In this document: positions 38,928 to 50,403 of the stretch, in pieces
How positions within the stretch are numbered: position 1 is the stretch's first letter
Layout: every line of letters starts with the position of its first letter
Assembly (NCBI GenBank): GCA_015179045.1
Contig: WHUZ01000006.1
Span: 186,001-250,000 of the forward strand
DNA from: Kalaharituber pfeilii
Lineage: Eukaryota > Ascomycota > Pezizomycetes > Pezizales > Pezizaceae
Length of the DNA: 64,000 nt
Direction: 5' to 3'
Made by a program: the position numbers and the translations under genes
Notes under the pieces: model-generated
Database searches by the model: none
What the model was told of the DNA's origin: nothing
What the model saw: only the letters and a program-made list of their open reading frames with translations

Positions 38928-40033
38928 CTATTTTCTAGATTCTCCACCCTCTGTTCCATCATCGAACCCATTCTTCACATGCAGTGGGTCCATCTCCGCA
39001 GCGAGCGCCATTGCCCTTCGCTCCATCCGTACTCGTCGCTCGTACTCTCGCAGCCTATTGTCGGCTTCTACCATAGATCCGACTACAACGGGGCACATGA
39101 AGAGGTAAACTTTGAACTGTGGTGAGAGCAGGTAGAGTATGGTGTTAGTTTGAGGTTCTGGTCTGGAGTTGTACGAAGGTTGATATGTGCTCTACACTGG
39201 GTATGTGAGGTGGGACAAGCCCTGCAGGCATTTGTTGACATGGTAGGACATGACAGCTGCGGCTGAGAATAGAAACTAATAATAAATAATAAAAACTGAT
39301 TTAAAAAAAAAGCGAAGGCAAGTGGGGCAGATCAAGATGGTGTGATAGAGAGGGGCGATTTATCCGGAGGGGGCTGATAGAAATACCATTGGCCATGTGA
39401 ACGTATATGGAATGGCGATATTGAGAAACAAGAATTTATACATACCTGGAGAGTCAGTCCTCGGAAAACGGGGCTGAAGAAGTATGCCCCGATGCAGCCA
39501 ATGGTGGTGTATAGACTCCACTGTGAAACAAACACATTTTAAAGTAAACAGAAAACAGCCAAGTTTTATCGGTATTAAAAAAAAAGAAAAAAAATATTTG
39601 GTTTGTGGATTTCGTTTTTTTGAGAAATCAATAGGATTGAACTTTTTTTTTATTTTTATTTTTATTTTTTTTTGAAGAATGGGATGCGGATGGGGATTGG
39701 GTTGGTGGGGCGGAGTGGAACGTGTGTGTCTGAATTGGGTAATAAAACATACGAACCTTGGGGTACAAGTGGGGGGGGGTGAACAAGTTTGACAGAGAGT
39801 GTGCTTTGAAATAAAATCAAGAAAAAAACCCACCTACATCCAACAGAAGTAGGCAAGACAACATATCAGGGGCGCAAGCGGGCCGGAACCAAGGTCTTTC
39901 AATATGTTTTACTTACCCTCATGGCTCCTACTAGTCCTCCCCACGCAGCATGCCTCGATGCTTCCTCTGCGCTACCACCGTGCAGGTCCTTGTTGCTAAA
40001 GCCTCCGTCAGGCTGGCGGGATGGTGACGGCAT
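38928..40033 (-). CDS. small fungal membrane protein of unknown function
   Basis: Three exons join in frame, 40033-39917, 39520-39446 and 39116-38928, giving 126 residues. No exon exceeds 63 codons, so the gene is easily missed. The start is MPSPSRQPDGGFSNKDLHGG, followed by an acidic/His stretch (SAEEASRHAAW). One or two hydrophobic segments lie at about 32-60 (GGLVGAMR, TTIGCIGAYFFSPV) and 65-80 (FKVYLFMCPVVVGSMVEAD). A charged helix follows (DNRLREYERRVRMERRAMAAE). The opening and the SPVFRGLTLQFKVYL block remind me of an uncharacterised protein conserved in filamentous ascomycetes, possibly mitochondrial; this is memory, not a search. Introns are 396 bp and 329 bp, longer than usual here. 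All four splice sites are good. Confidence 0.72.
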
Positions 40034-41191
40034 TTGGCTTAGGATTATAAAGAGACAAGTATAACACGATTTGAGATTGGTGGGGAAAGCTTGAAAAGGA
40101 GCCTAGATGCTCTTTGCTGGACAGAGAATGGAGAAATAAGTTAGTACTTGTTGCAGCTCAAATTGATCTAGTTCGTTACCCAGTGAACACCAAATGAGGG
40201 ATGTTGAGCGTTGCAGCCTCTGCAGTTTTGGATTGGGCGGGAACTTGGGGAAGCTTGAACTCACGACGGCAGGAAAAGGAAAGGTAACATGTTATCACGT
40301 GATACTTATAAAGAACGGGAAGTTTGACTGGTCACATGATGGGAAATGTGGCACGAAGTACACTTGAACCAACGCATATGAATGCTTTGGGTAAATTGCA
40401 TATCATAATATCCTATGGTCAAGTTTTGTTGTACCGCAGAGAAGTCCTCTTCCAATACTCTCCTGCACTGGATTGGACCTTCTCGTATTCGTTACCGTTG
40501 AGGACATTGAAATAATTCTACGTTCGGAATTGATGAGTTAGTGTTTTGCTGTGAGATGTTTTACATACGCATGCACTTCTGTAGTACAGTAGGGAGTAGT
40601 TAGAGCACAGTGGAAAACAATACCTTAGGAATAACGAGTCTATCGTCTTCATTACTGCTAGAACTCACTGGTATTCCAGTATTGCATATGTCACTAGATA
40701 TGATCGTAAACAAGCTTTATGGCCTATGAGACTGTTACAAGGGGTAGAGGCACTGTGGCGTCTGCGGAGGCAGGTCCGCGTCTCTTCAAACCTATGCCTT
40801 TATCTTGGTCCGCAGCAACTCCGCCACATGCTTCACTTTCGCTTTGTGTGATTTTGGAAAGATCAGATTTGATCCTACCTGGTTCCTGTTGACTCCCTTC
40901 ATCCTCTTCCCTTTTCTTGACTTCTCAATTATCAACCTCCTTTCTCAGAAGCTCCCAAAGCTCTTTCTTTACTATCCTGCTGGTGTTCAGATATCATTCT
41001 CCACTTTTGACATTACGGTAACCAGCTAGTGCAGAAATTTAAAGACGTCAGGTGATGGTTGAGTTGATAAAGAATGTGGACTGCCTTCTCACAATGGAAT
41101 AGATGGACCTCTTTAAGTTTCCCCTGTGAAGGCTCCGCTGGAATAAAGGGAGAGCTTCTGAGCTAAGGCCCCTGGAATTAACGTTGTGAAG
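40034..41191. other. intergenic, no gene
   Basis: AT-rich unique sequence between the 126-residue protein gene and the decaying gene. A frame at 40805-41029 shows no recognisable motif. Confidence 0.45.
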
Positions 41192-42000
41192 TCAAGTGAT
41201 CAGTGTCTTTGAGAACCACCCAACTGAGATGATATTTCCAGATGGTGTGTTGGGTGGGAATTGGCGGAGATGTTGAATGCTGCGAAAGAGGAAAATGGAT
41301 TTTACAGTCTCTAAAACATGCCGTTGACCGAGCGTATGCTTTTCGAGCTGGAGCCTTTCATTACCTCTGAGGGTCCTATGCAATTCTGCTTCACACTCCT
41401 GCGCTAAGCTTTCTAATGTCTCTCCAAATCGTTATAAGCGTTTTGCACACTTTGCTTCAAGAATTTTTTCTAGTTGCTCCGAATCCTCAGTACCATCTTA
41501 CAGAGCAGCCGATCCGAGCACAAATTCATTGTCGGCATCAAATTCATCTTTGACTTTCATCTTGCTTATACTTTTAACGAATTCGAAACTCTGGGAATTG
41601 ATTAACCTCGGAACTCCCAGTTCTGAGCATTGAATCCACAGACATGTTCCAGTAACCATCTCTCGTTCGCATCCAGATGCAAACTTGGAATGGCGTTCAT
41701 ATCAAAAGTTCTTGAATCACGACTTAGATTGCAACCAATGCAGAACTTCTGAAATTTTCTTAGGGAATCTTGCTTCTGCGCCCTGTAATGTACTGTGCTG
41801 CTGAATAGCCTGAAAGCATCAAGTATTGATTTGGAATTGAGAGCACCTTCAGAGTAGAAGAGATAGCATTTGAGCGAACACTCTGAAACACTGTAAAAGG
41901 TCCACGGGTGAAGAAGTTCGACTAGAGTCAGTGTACACATGCTCTCAATTAACGTCTTCGTAGCAATGCTTGCCACTCGAAGTTGATAGTCAATTGTCAA
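41192..42000 (-). pseudogene. unrecognised, probably decayed gene
   Basis: Two coding-like stretches lie in the same direction. The first (42000-41602, 132 codons) reads as helical protein with FYSVSECSLKCYLFYSEGAL, KSILDAFRLFSSTVHYRAQK and a Cys-x-x-Cys (FCIGCN). It stops at TAA, but a different frame at once continues with protein-like sequence (EFVKSISKMKVKDEFDADNE ... LESLAQECEAELHRTLRGNE) down to 41192. That continuation has two in-frame TAA codons. The two stops could be removed by a possible 88 bp intron (GTAAGA...ATTAG), but I find no splice that joins it to the first part. Further upstream (about 42080-42190) there is another coding-like piece (KVITGKGFSGTGICCVENVT) before a GTATGT donor, also out of phase. 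I do not recognise the family. Confidence 0.35.
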
Positions 42001-42776
42001 TATACCTTAGTAGGATGGCATGAAGGGCAGTCAACTGAGCTCGAAAAGATCCTACCATGGGATATGCACCGACGCCTAACACATACCATCAGTGTAACGT
42101 TCTCCACGCAGCAAATACCAGTTCCAGAAAAACCTTTTCCTGTAATGACTTTTACACCAACCTTAAGACCACTAATATCCTTGCAGCAAGCAAGCAGGGG
42201 GAATTCCTATGGAAGGCGTCCGATCCCTGGAGAACTCTAATTTGTGCCGCAAGCATGTTCCTTTCTTGATCTGGTTTGTTTCGTCTCGGTTTGTATCGCC
42301 TCCTCTAGTCAGTTCAGCATTCAAAGACCTCTATAACCTTCTCATGAGACATCTTAATATTTCGTTACTTCTTTTCCATTAACCTGTAATTGTAATTATG
42401 CGATGCCAATGCAAGATTACTTTCCACTGTTTGGTCAGATGCATCCATCTCAATCTTCTCCGCTGTCCGGAGTAAGTCATGATAACTTGTCCTGGTCACA
42501 TAATAAAATTAACAACTGTCTGAGACTGGCAAAGGCTCTCAAAAGCAGCCTAATCCACCTCGGCCCACAGTTTCTATCTATTTAAGATCATTTTGTAACT
42601 GACAATGCAGTGTCCGAACTTGTGGAATCGAGTGATTTTCGAACGCTTGCTCCCAGTTTGTCAATGGCCGGGCATCCAAATTTGTCAAGCTTGGATTCTG
42701 TATTAGATGATATCTTATTAGCTTTGCCGCTGTAGTCTCAGCTGGTGTTTCAGGTGTAGTAAATACTTCAGTCAGC
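42001..42776. other. interval between decaying gene and URM1
   Basis: Includes the possible upstream remnant (about 42080-42190, minus) of the decayed gene and the URM1 promoter. Nothing else is supported. Confidence 0.4.
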
Positions 42777-43431
42777 ATGGGTAGGGAAGCACCAACGGTC
42801 AAATTTGATTTTGAGCCTCCTGCTCACTACTTAATAATTCTCAGCTAAATCACCATAATAGCCGCTGTCTCCAAGTCTGAGCACAGCATCTCCAACTAAC
42901 GATATCGATATTCCAATCACCATCAATTTCTCGTACGTGCCTTATTGGCTAGGAACAAATAGATCAAGCAGCGCAGAAGCGTTCTCAGCTAACTAATTTT
43001 GCACTTGGCTTTCACATGTAGCGGTGGCCTGGAGCCCATGTTCTCCAATAAGACCTCTCATGCGATTATACTTCCGTCAGAGATGCCTGATTCAAACAAG
43101 CCTACTAATGTGAAATATTCACTCAAATACCTTTATGGTCAGCTTATTACAGATACTACTAAGAACTTATTTGTGTTGGATGAAACTATGTGAGATCTGA
43201 TTCCTCTTGTTCTGCTTCGCTCTTTTATTCTGACACATCCCATATTTCCCTCACTTTCCTTCCCATGCCCCTTCTTTATAAGTTACAGAATTATTGACAG
43301 CTCATACCCAGATCAGTCGCCCCGGTGTTGTGGCCCTCATCAACGACGCAGACTGGGAGTTAGTGGCGGAGGATGAATATGTCCTGCAGCATGGAGATTA
43401 TCTATTCGTATCGACGCTACATGGAGGCTAG
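42777..43431 (+). CDS. URM1: ubiquitin-related modifier Urm1
   Basis: Urm1 is a sulfur carrier for 2-thiolation of cytosolic tRNA wobble uridines and also a protein modifier, activated by Uba4. Four exons join as 42777-42780, 42887-42932, 43022-43189 and 43317-43431, giving 110 residues. The first exon is only ATGG, spliced to give [20 protein letters not shown]. The beta-grasp core contains [10 protein letters not shown] and LFVLDETIRPG. The C-terminal block [19 protein letters not shown] then VSTLHGG ends in the di-glycine needed for thiocarboxylation. The Urm1 identity rests on the C-terminus, which is unmistakable. The central region is more divergent than usual and one residue is missing before FVSTLHGG. 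The micro-exon is inferred; without it there is no in-frame ATG. Confidence 0.85.
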
Positions 43432-46400
43432 CAGGTTTCTAGTTGTCTGCTATTCGCCCTGCTGATTGCAGCTGATCGGCAGGGCAAAGTTCTACGAGAA
43501 GGTTTAGGTACCATCACATCCATATTTCGACCTTCATTCCTTCTCTTCGCCTTTTCAAAATCTACTATTTTGTTTTCCTATCGATTTAACAACTAAGTAA
43601 CTCGGGACGGCTTGGAGACAACTTGAAAAGCTAGATTTTACCCGCAGTATAAATTAAAAACAGGTTGCCCTAGAATTTAATCATATGGAGTCGGTGCAAT
43701 ACAGTCCATTTTAGAAAAACGCTGGACAACCTTCTTCCTAAGCTCGACATTAGAATCGAACCGGGGCCTCAATCTTATGCCTCTCCATGGGCCTCTTGTA
43801 ATCCCCACCACCGGTGACTACAGACAAACCACCCCACCAAGCCATAAGTCAGTCCAGATAGTAGACAACACTCGTCCTCTTGTACCTGATGCAACTATTA
43901 CCGCGCCACTGACAACCCCACCGACAGCCTGTCTGATACACGTCTCCACAGCCTCTCCCATCGACTCCCCTACCGTACCTTCGACCTCCGCTTCCACTGC
44001 AAATTAACTGTTCTATCTACCCCACCGTCACGGCATTCATCATGTCATCCTATCTAATCCCGAGCCTGCAATTTTTTTTGCCACCCTCCCGCATAATCTT
44101 CAAGCGACTGATTGTTATCGATATAGCCAAAGCAATATCAGTGAACTCTCAAACTCCTGAGTATGGGACCGGATATATTGTGTATTGCGCCGCAGGGATG
44201 TATAGTGCCGAATAGGTAGTCAGCCGGGTATGAGTGTGCAGGTCTATGTGAGTTCTAGAACTCTTGTACGGCCTATGTTAGCTGGCGGGGTCGACTACAA
44301 CAGTCTTGGCACCAGCACCAGCACAGGTACTAGTATTAGCATTAAGTAGCTCACTTTCGGTCATACAACAACCAGACTAGTATGATATGCCCTATATAGA
44401 GCTAGTGGATGATCATGATATTACCTAGTCCCATCCCAACAAGTGCAGATAGCTGTAGCAATCAGACGAGTGATCAAGCCCCACTCGGTGCAAAGCAGCA
44501 GGTGTGCATCCAAGATCAGAGAGAGAGAGAAAGGAATCTTACGCAAATTACTCAATTACTAGTAGTTTGGGAGCAACAGCTATCTATACTTAATAGGCTA
44601 TGTGATCGAGTGGCCAACTTACAATTCAGAATCCAGGTACCCAAACTTACCAGAATGTGCGGCTGGTCCCGGAGCCACAGAACGGCAACCCGTTTCCTTG
44701 CTGGCGTGAGCTTGCAGCTCTGTCCAGCTTTAATGTATAGACGTATCTTCCCAAACTGTGGTAACTTCAGCTTACCGAGAATCAGTTGAACCCCCATCGC
44801 CACACTCCTTCGGCTTTGTGTTAAGACGAGGTAAATGTAAACTCACAAGACAGGATTGTGTGATGGCTCCATTCAATCTCACAATTAGCAGTGCCTGGCG
44901 GAGGTACCATGGCTGACTCGTCAGTATATGACCTGTACTTAGGATTTGCTCAGGTCCAAGTTTTCTACTGTGTCGCAGCAAACTATCAGCCTATTTCCAA
45001 CATCAGGGTTAAGTGAGGAAGATAAATGTGAGAGACAAAGAGCCCTCAATTCCTTGTTTCTCGTGCCCAGACTCCTCAATTCCTCCAAGTGATCACCAGT
45101 GTCAAGATATGTACCCCATCTCTACTTAGTATGTAAGTACATTACTGAGCATCGCACACAACACCGAGAGCGAATAAGACGCTTAGCCATGCCATTGTGC
45201 CTGGATCTTGATTAACCTATCCCAAATCCCTCAGTAAATCTCTTCCATCCGCGCAGCTGCAGCAAACGCCCTTCCGCCTCCTTCCTCTCAGAATTGTCCT
45301 TCTGGTCTGCTAGTGTGCAGCTACGTTTTCACTTTCCGATCCAGACCGCCCGACTCCGATGGCCTTTGAATAAGGCCATGCCATCCACCCATCTCGTCCA
45401 GACTTTTTGTTGTCCTGAGGTTATGCAGGCCATCAAGGGGCTATCGCCCCAGCAAGATGGATTCAAAGGGACTCAGGCTGTGAGGATAAAGATACATGGT
45501 ATATTAAGCAATTGAATATCTGAACCAAGTGCAGCATTCATTGACATGTCCCTGTGGCCTAGCTGTTAACTTCTAAACGTTGTCATTAACTCAAAATTGA
45601 ATGGAGAGCTGACACCAAGCACAACTCATATGCGAGTTAGCGCTCAGCGTTCCAGCAGAGTACCCTGTGATCTGAATGACAGCACTCTATGTACTGTAGT
45701 CTCAAGTCGCGGTTTATATCAGTAGATGTTGAAGTAACATAAATGAAAGCCAACTACAAAAAAAATTAAAATAAAAATTTTTAAAAAAAATCTAAAAATA
45801 AAAAATAAGAACACTAATAATTACTAGATGAGCTCGCAGGAAGTGAAAATTTTATATTTACAAATGTGAGTTTTATTATTGATCGAAAGCTCAGCCCCTT
45901 CGCAACAAAATAATGTACACTGACATGTCTCATCAGATCATGAACCAATGTAAAGATGAACTGTTAGTAGAAAATATCAAAATGACTAGCAATGGCCAAA
46001 TCGATATCACCGCATGGTCAATCAACGAAAAGTTGAGAATGACCAAAAGAATAATGTAAAATGGCAAGCAAAAAACAAAGCTTATGAATAAAGTGAGATA
46101 AGAGAGACTCATGAACATGTTTCCTTGATAAGAAAAGCTCTGGTACCAACCTCTTCAATAATGAATTGACGAAGGAATGTAGTAAGGGAATAGACAGACT
46201 CCAAAAGTTGATGGTCTCGTCAAGAAGGATTGAAGTGACGAACTTCGTCCTCATCCAACTGAGGCCTATCATGGCATAATAACCAACTGGAAAAGAAGTC
46301 CCGTGCTTAAATGGTAAGTCAAGTAAAAATCAAGAGAGCAAGAGATATATATCATGAATTCAGCAACGCAAGAGAAGATTAATTGTTGAAGTCTGGGATA

Positions 46401-47134
46401 CCCAAACAAGCCATGTACACCCCCGCCCCACAACAAAGACACAACCCTGACGCTTGCGAAACCACAAATAGACGTCCTCAAGGAAACGAAAGTAAGAAAA
46501 GAAGTATATAATAGAAAAAAAAAAAGCGTCAACAATAGAAATCGGGAAACACCGTCGAAGTGAGAACGTGCCGCTATCCCCCTCTATTCCTCAGCCCCCA
46601 CCCAGAACCTCAATGCTGTCGCTGTCTCGACCACTATGGAACACACCGCCGTAACGCTCTGACGGTTTCCCGACCGACTTGTAGAGTAACATGGAAATCT
46701 CTTCTCGCCCCTTTTCTTTTCCTCTGGTTTGGCTATCTGGGATCCTGTAACCATTGCTTTTTTGTACCGTGGGAATGTTTATCCGTTAGAAGGCTCCATA
46801 GCGCCGGCTGTCAATCATATCCTGTCCCGTCCTCGACTCCGGCCGATTTCAAGGACCTTTGATTTCCACAAAGGAGCGAAAACCAGGTAATCGTTTGATT
46901 TTACCAAAACCGGAGCTCCTCAAAAGGGAAAAAATAAAAAATAAAATAAAAATCATGGGATGAGCAACTCGAAAACCGTAGCCAAACATGCATTTTTCTT
47001 TCACTGCGCGTGCACTCTTCCTCATCATAATGAAACCGAAATCACAAAGCCACCCAAGTTCCCCATGTGCCGATTCGTAGAGCCTATCTGTATTGGACGG
47101 TGTTCACTATTCATCATGCTATATCAAGATGGAA

Positions 47135-47165
<31 letters not shown>

Positions 47166-47204
47166 AAACCGGAGTAGCGAGAGAATGGAAGGAAACAATT
47201 TTCA
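43432..47204. other. long gene-poor, partly AT-rich interval
   Basis: About 3.8 kb without a supported gene. Coding-like minus-strand pieces at 44600-44975 (a KLKLPQFGKIRLYIKAGQSC stretch before a GTAAGT donor) do not join consistently. A strongly AT-rich stretch lies at 45755-45810. An A26 run at 47133-47158 marks the GSK-3 3' region. Purine-rich DNA at 45900-46500 has no motif I can name. One 15-mer copy is at 45059-45073. Confidence 0.4.
47133..47158 (+). repeat. 26-base A run
   Basis: Pure A run followed by six or so G, about 45 bp downstream of the GSK-3 stop (T run on the coding strand). Confidence 0.9.
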
Positions 47205-48755
47205 TTAATCCAACTTCGCCATCATCTCCTCTTTTGTCATTGGGACGAAATTGTCAAGATCTATTCCTCGGGCCAGAAGTGCGGAACGAGCATGAAGCGG
47301 AACCAGCCGTTCATTCAACTCTGGGGCAACAGAGAGTTCTGATAACCAGAACATTAGCGTTCGTTCATAGAAAAAGTAATTCAAAGATGAAGAAGAAAGT
47401 GTATACCATGTCTTGAAAAGTCGAACAATGGAGGGAGGTCTCTGATAGGCCCGTTCACATTTCTCGAATCTGGAAGCTTTGTATTTGGATCGCGAAGTTC
47501 ATCGAAGAAGGGGTGGCACATGGCTTGAACAGCTGAAAGTCTTTGTGTAGGAGTGTATTCAAGGAGTTTTGAAATCAAATCGATGGCTTCCGGACTAGCT
47601 TTACGGAATACCTGTAGAAAAGATCAAAAATTGTGAACCGACTGGTGAAGGCAGGTGATCGTGAACTGACCTTTGAGAATGGGTGAGGCTTAATTTGTGG
47701 GAATTTATGTTCCATATAATTAGGGTTCATCGTCCGAATCTGCTCCCGTGTAGGAGTGCCGAGAACTTTGATGATTTCTACCAACTGATCTATCCCAGAC
47801 TCGCCTGGGAATAGAGGCTGCCCGAGCATAAGTTCCGCCATCACGCAACCGGTGGACCACACATCTTCATAAGTCAGTTAAATGAAAAACAATCCCCAAA
47901 GATGGATAGGTACAAACCAATCTTCGGTGTGTAGTTTGTGGCACCAAAGATTAACTCGGGAGCACGGTAGTAGCGAGAGCAAATGTACGAAACATTTGGT
48001 TCGTTCTCCACTAATATCTTCGCACTTCCAAAGTCACATAACTTTAACACTCCAGTAGCGGGGTCCAACAACAAATTCTGTGGCTTGATGTCTCTGTGGC
48101 ATATTCCTTGAGAGTGGATATAGGCTAGTGATCGGAAAAGCTGGTAGATATAAAGCTTGACTTCTAATATAGGCATCGTTGTTTTCATTTTGCTAAAGTA
48201 CCGCGAAGCCCTATAAACGGTTTCCGGTACGAATTCAAGCACAAGATTTAGATATACCTCATCTTTCTATAGGACCATAAGTAAAATGCTTAATTACCAA
48301 ATATCAGAGAATTCCAGTATCTTACCCTTTCACCATTTGAGTAATAGTATGCTTTGAGTTCCACAATATTGGGATGCCGGACGATCCTCATAATTTGTAA
48401 CTCTCGGTTCTTTTTTGTATAAAATTAGATTATTGCAGCATACATTTAGGAGTCAAGTATTCGAGATGCAAATACCTTGAACCGTTTGTCTTGAAGAACT
48501 CTTTTGATGGCGGCATCCTCTCCACCAGGTGATAGCTTCGTTTGAAAAACAACACCGAAGGACCCATTACCAACGATCTTGCATTGTGTATATGCCATGT
48601 CTCTATATTCCCCCGTTGCACCATCTTGCACCCTTTCCCGTATAATCTCTGTTCCCACACATATCAGCCACTCTCTATTTCAGCGTCTGAAGGAAAGAGC
48701 ACAAACCTCCCATCCTTAGGGATGATGAGAAGGTAGCGGGTCTGCTTTGTGACAT
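47205..48755 (-). CDS. GSK-3/shaggy-family protein kinase
   Basis: A serine/threonine kinase of the GSK-3 family (yeast Rim11/Mck1, fission yeast Skp1), acting in stress response, development and cell-cycle control. Seven exons join as 48755-48707, 48648-48476, 48409-48326, 48266-47918, 47864-47671, 47611-47407 and 47338-47205, giving 395 residues, the normal length. The Gly loop GNGSFGVVF is at 43-51, the ATP-binding Lys at 65, HRDIKPQN at 159-166, DFG at 180-182. The activation-loop Tyr is at 196 in [13 protein letters not shown], the GSK-3 hallmark. [20 protein letters not shown] and the [12 protein letters not shown] tail motif follow. All catalytic residues are present. The first intron is 58 bp and separates a 16-codon leader from the kinase domain. 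Confidence 0.96.
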
Positions 48756-49353
48756 ATCGAAGGAACCTCAGTCAATAGAGTTGATAAATACAACCGCACA
48801 ATGAAAAATTTCGAATTTAGAGGCGAGTTGTCGCCGTCTGATGTCGATCCTGTACAAGTCTCTTCCAAAGAAACAAGCTATAGGGTAGATTTGCTCCTGA
48901 TTCCTACGAGGAATCGCCAACACTTATGCACCCGTCCGTCACTTTGGCTAAAATATTTTCCTTCACGGTACGCTGAAGTTCTTTTCCGGTGGATCAGGTT
49001 CGAGATAGCGATGCACCTGATAAAATCAAATAATACGATGAGACTAGGTTGGAGACGGATGAATGAAAGAGATGACGTTATTCAAAAAGGTCTAAGGTGG
49101 TGATCGTGAGTGGCGCTGGAGGAGCTCAGATGTTAGAGTAAATAGAAGGTGCATACGGTGAAAGAATTAAGATCTCCCAAGACCAGTGAAACAATCGGGA
49201 ACGGGAAGCAATGAAACAGAGTGTTACACGCAGAGACAAAATGAGCGGAACGAGGACGATGGAAGCGAAAGGGGAAATATAGAAACAGAGGCGTGGAGTT
49301 GGACGTGGTTGGATGAGTTTAAAGTGAGGGGGGCGAGGTGGGGTGGCCAGGCA

Positions 49354-49378
49354 GGGGGGGGGGGGGGGGGGGGGGGGG
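49354..49378 (+). repeat. 25-base G run
   Basis: Uninterrupted G homopolymer upstream of the GSK-3 gene; its exact length is hard to sequence and should be treated as approximate. Confidence 0.85.
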
Positions 49379-50384
49379 AGTAACTAGTGAAGTACTGGCG
49401 GGACAGGGAGCAGAGAGAGGATGGTAGATTGTACAGGCCCCTTCACTTAAGCTTGTGCAGCTCTCTTGACAGGCAGGAACAGAAGTGGCTCGCAAGGAAG
49501 GAGGGGGGGGGTGTTGTAGGACGAAGAGTTTCCTCTGGCGGGCGGACTAGTTTTGTGTTGTGCTAGGGAGTGGGGGGAAAATGCAACGACGGGCCGTGAG
49601 GTTAGAAAATGAAGTACGAGGGAGCAGAGCCAGATGTCCGCTCGAAGGATATTGCTTACCTTGCCACTGGTGTTTTGTTGTTGAGTCGGTGCCGGTCGCT
49701 GTCGGGGATTCCAGTCAGTCGGTCAGACAAGCCGGCAAGTGGTATGTGGTATGTAGTCAGCCGTTAGAGGCCGCAAGGTTGGTGGGAGGGAGTGGCAGAC
49801 GTAGGAGCAGCAGCGAGCTGTCACCGTTGGGGTTTATCTTCGCGCAGGCAACTTCGTGCGTTTGCTGGTCGAGAGGCAGGCTGTTTTTTGTGGGATGTGG
49901 GAGGGAGGGGGCTAGTGGGCGGTTTTGAACGTGGATGGGGAAGGGGAGGGGGGCAGGGTGAGCGAGGGCGAGCGAGGAGGGGGCGCTGCACAGTAAACGG
50001 ACGCAATGGTTACTAGGTAGGCAGCACGAGGGCCAGAAGCGAATGATGTCGACAGAGCCGTGCTATTCCCGCCGCCGCTCTAACGCTCCGCCGCCGCGCA
50101 GCACGCACCACGAAATGCAAAGAATGCGTCGCAGATTGACTGTCCAGACAGCGCAGTACAGCACCCGCCGGCCAGCAACACCAGCCCTCGCTATCGTGTA
50201 TGATGGAGTGTAGATCGCTTGCCCTTGGGCTGCCTCGCTCCCCCGCTGGACTGCGAGTGAGCAGCGCAGCTTTAAGGTTTGGCCAAGGGTTGTGGCAAAC
50301 CCCCCCCCCCAGGCAGCCCCGCTAGTCGTCTCAAAGAAACCTTTGAGGCTTCGCCCAAGCGGCACTGTCCACTTGCGGGAGGCA

Positions 50385-50403
50385 CCCCCCCCCCCCCCCC
50401 CCC
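50385..50403 (+). repeat. 19-base C run
   Basis: Uninterrupted C homopolymer; a second, 11-base C run is at 50300-50310. Confidence 0.85.

Noticed and set aside
43740..43800. GGTTCGATTC (minus strand) resembling a tRNA B box
   Set aside because: No A box upstream and no acceptor stem.
44552..44981. Minus-strand frames with GTGAGT and GTAAGT donors
   Set aside because: Individually exon-like, but I could not join them in one phase, and no family is recognised.
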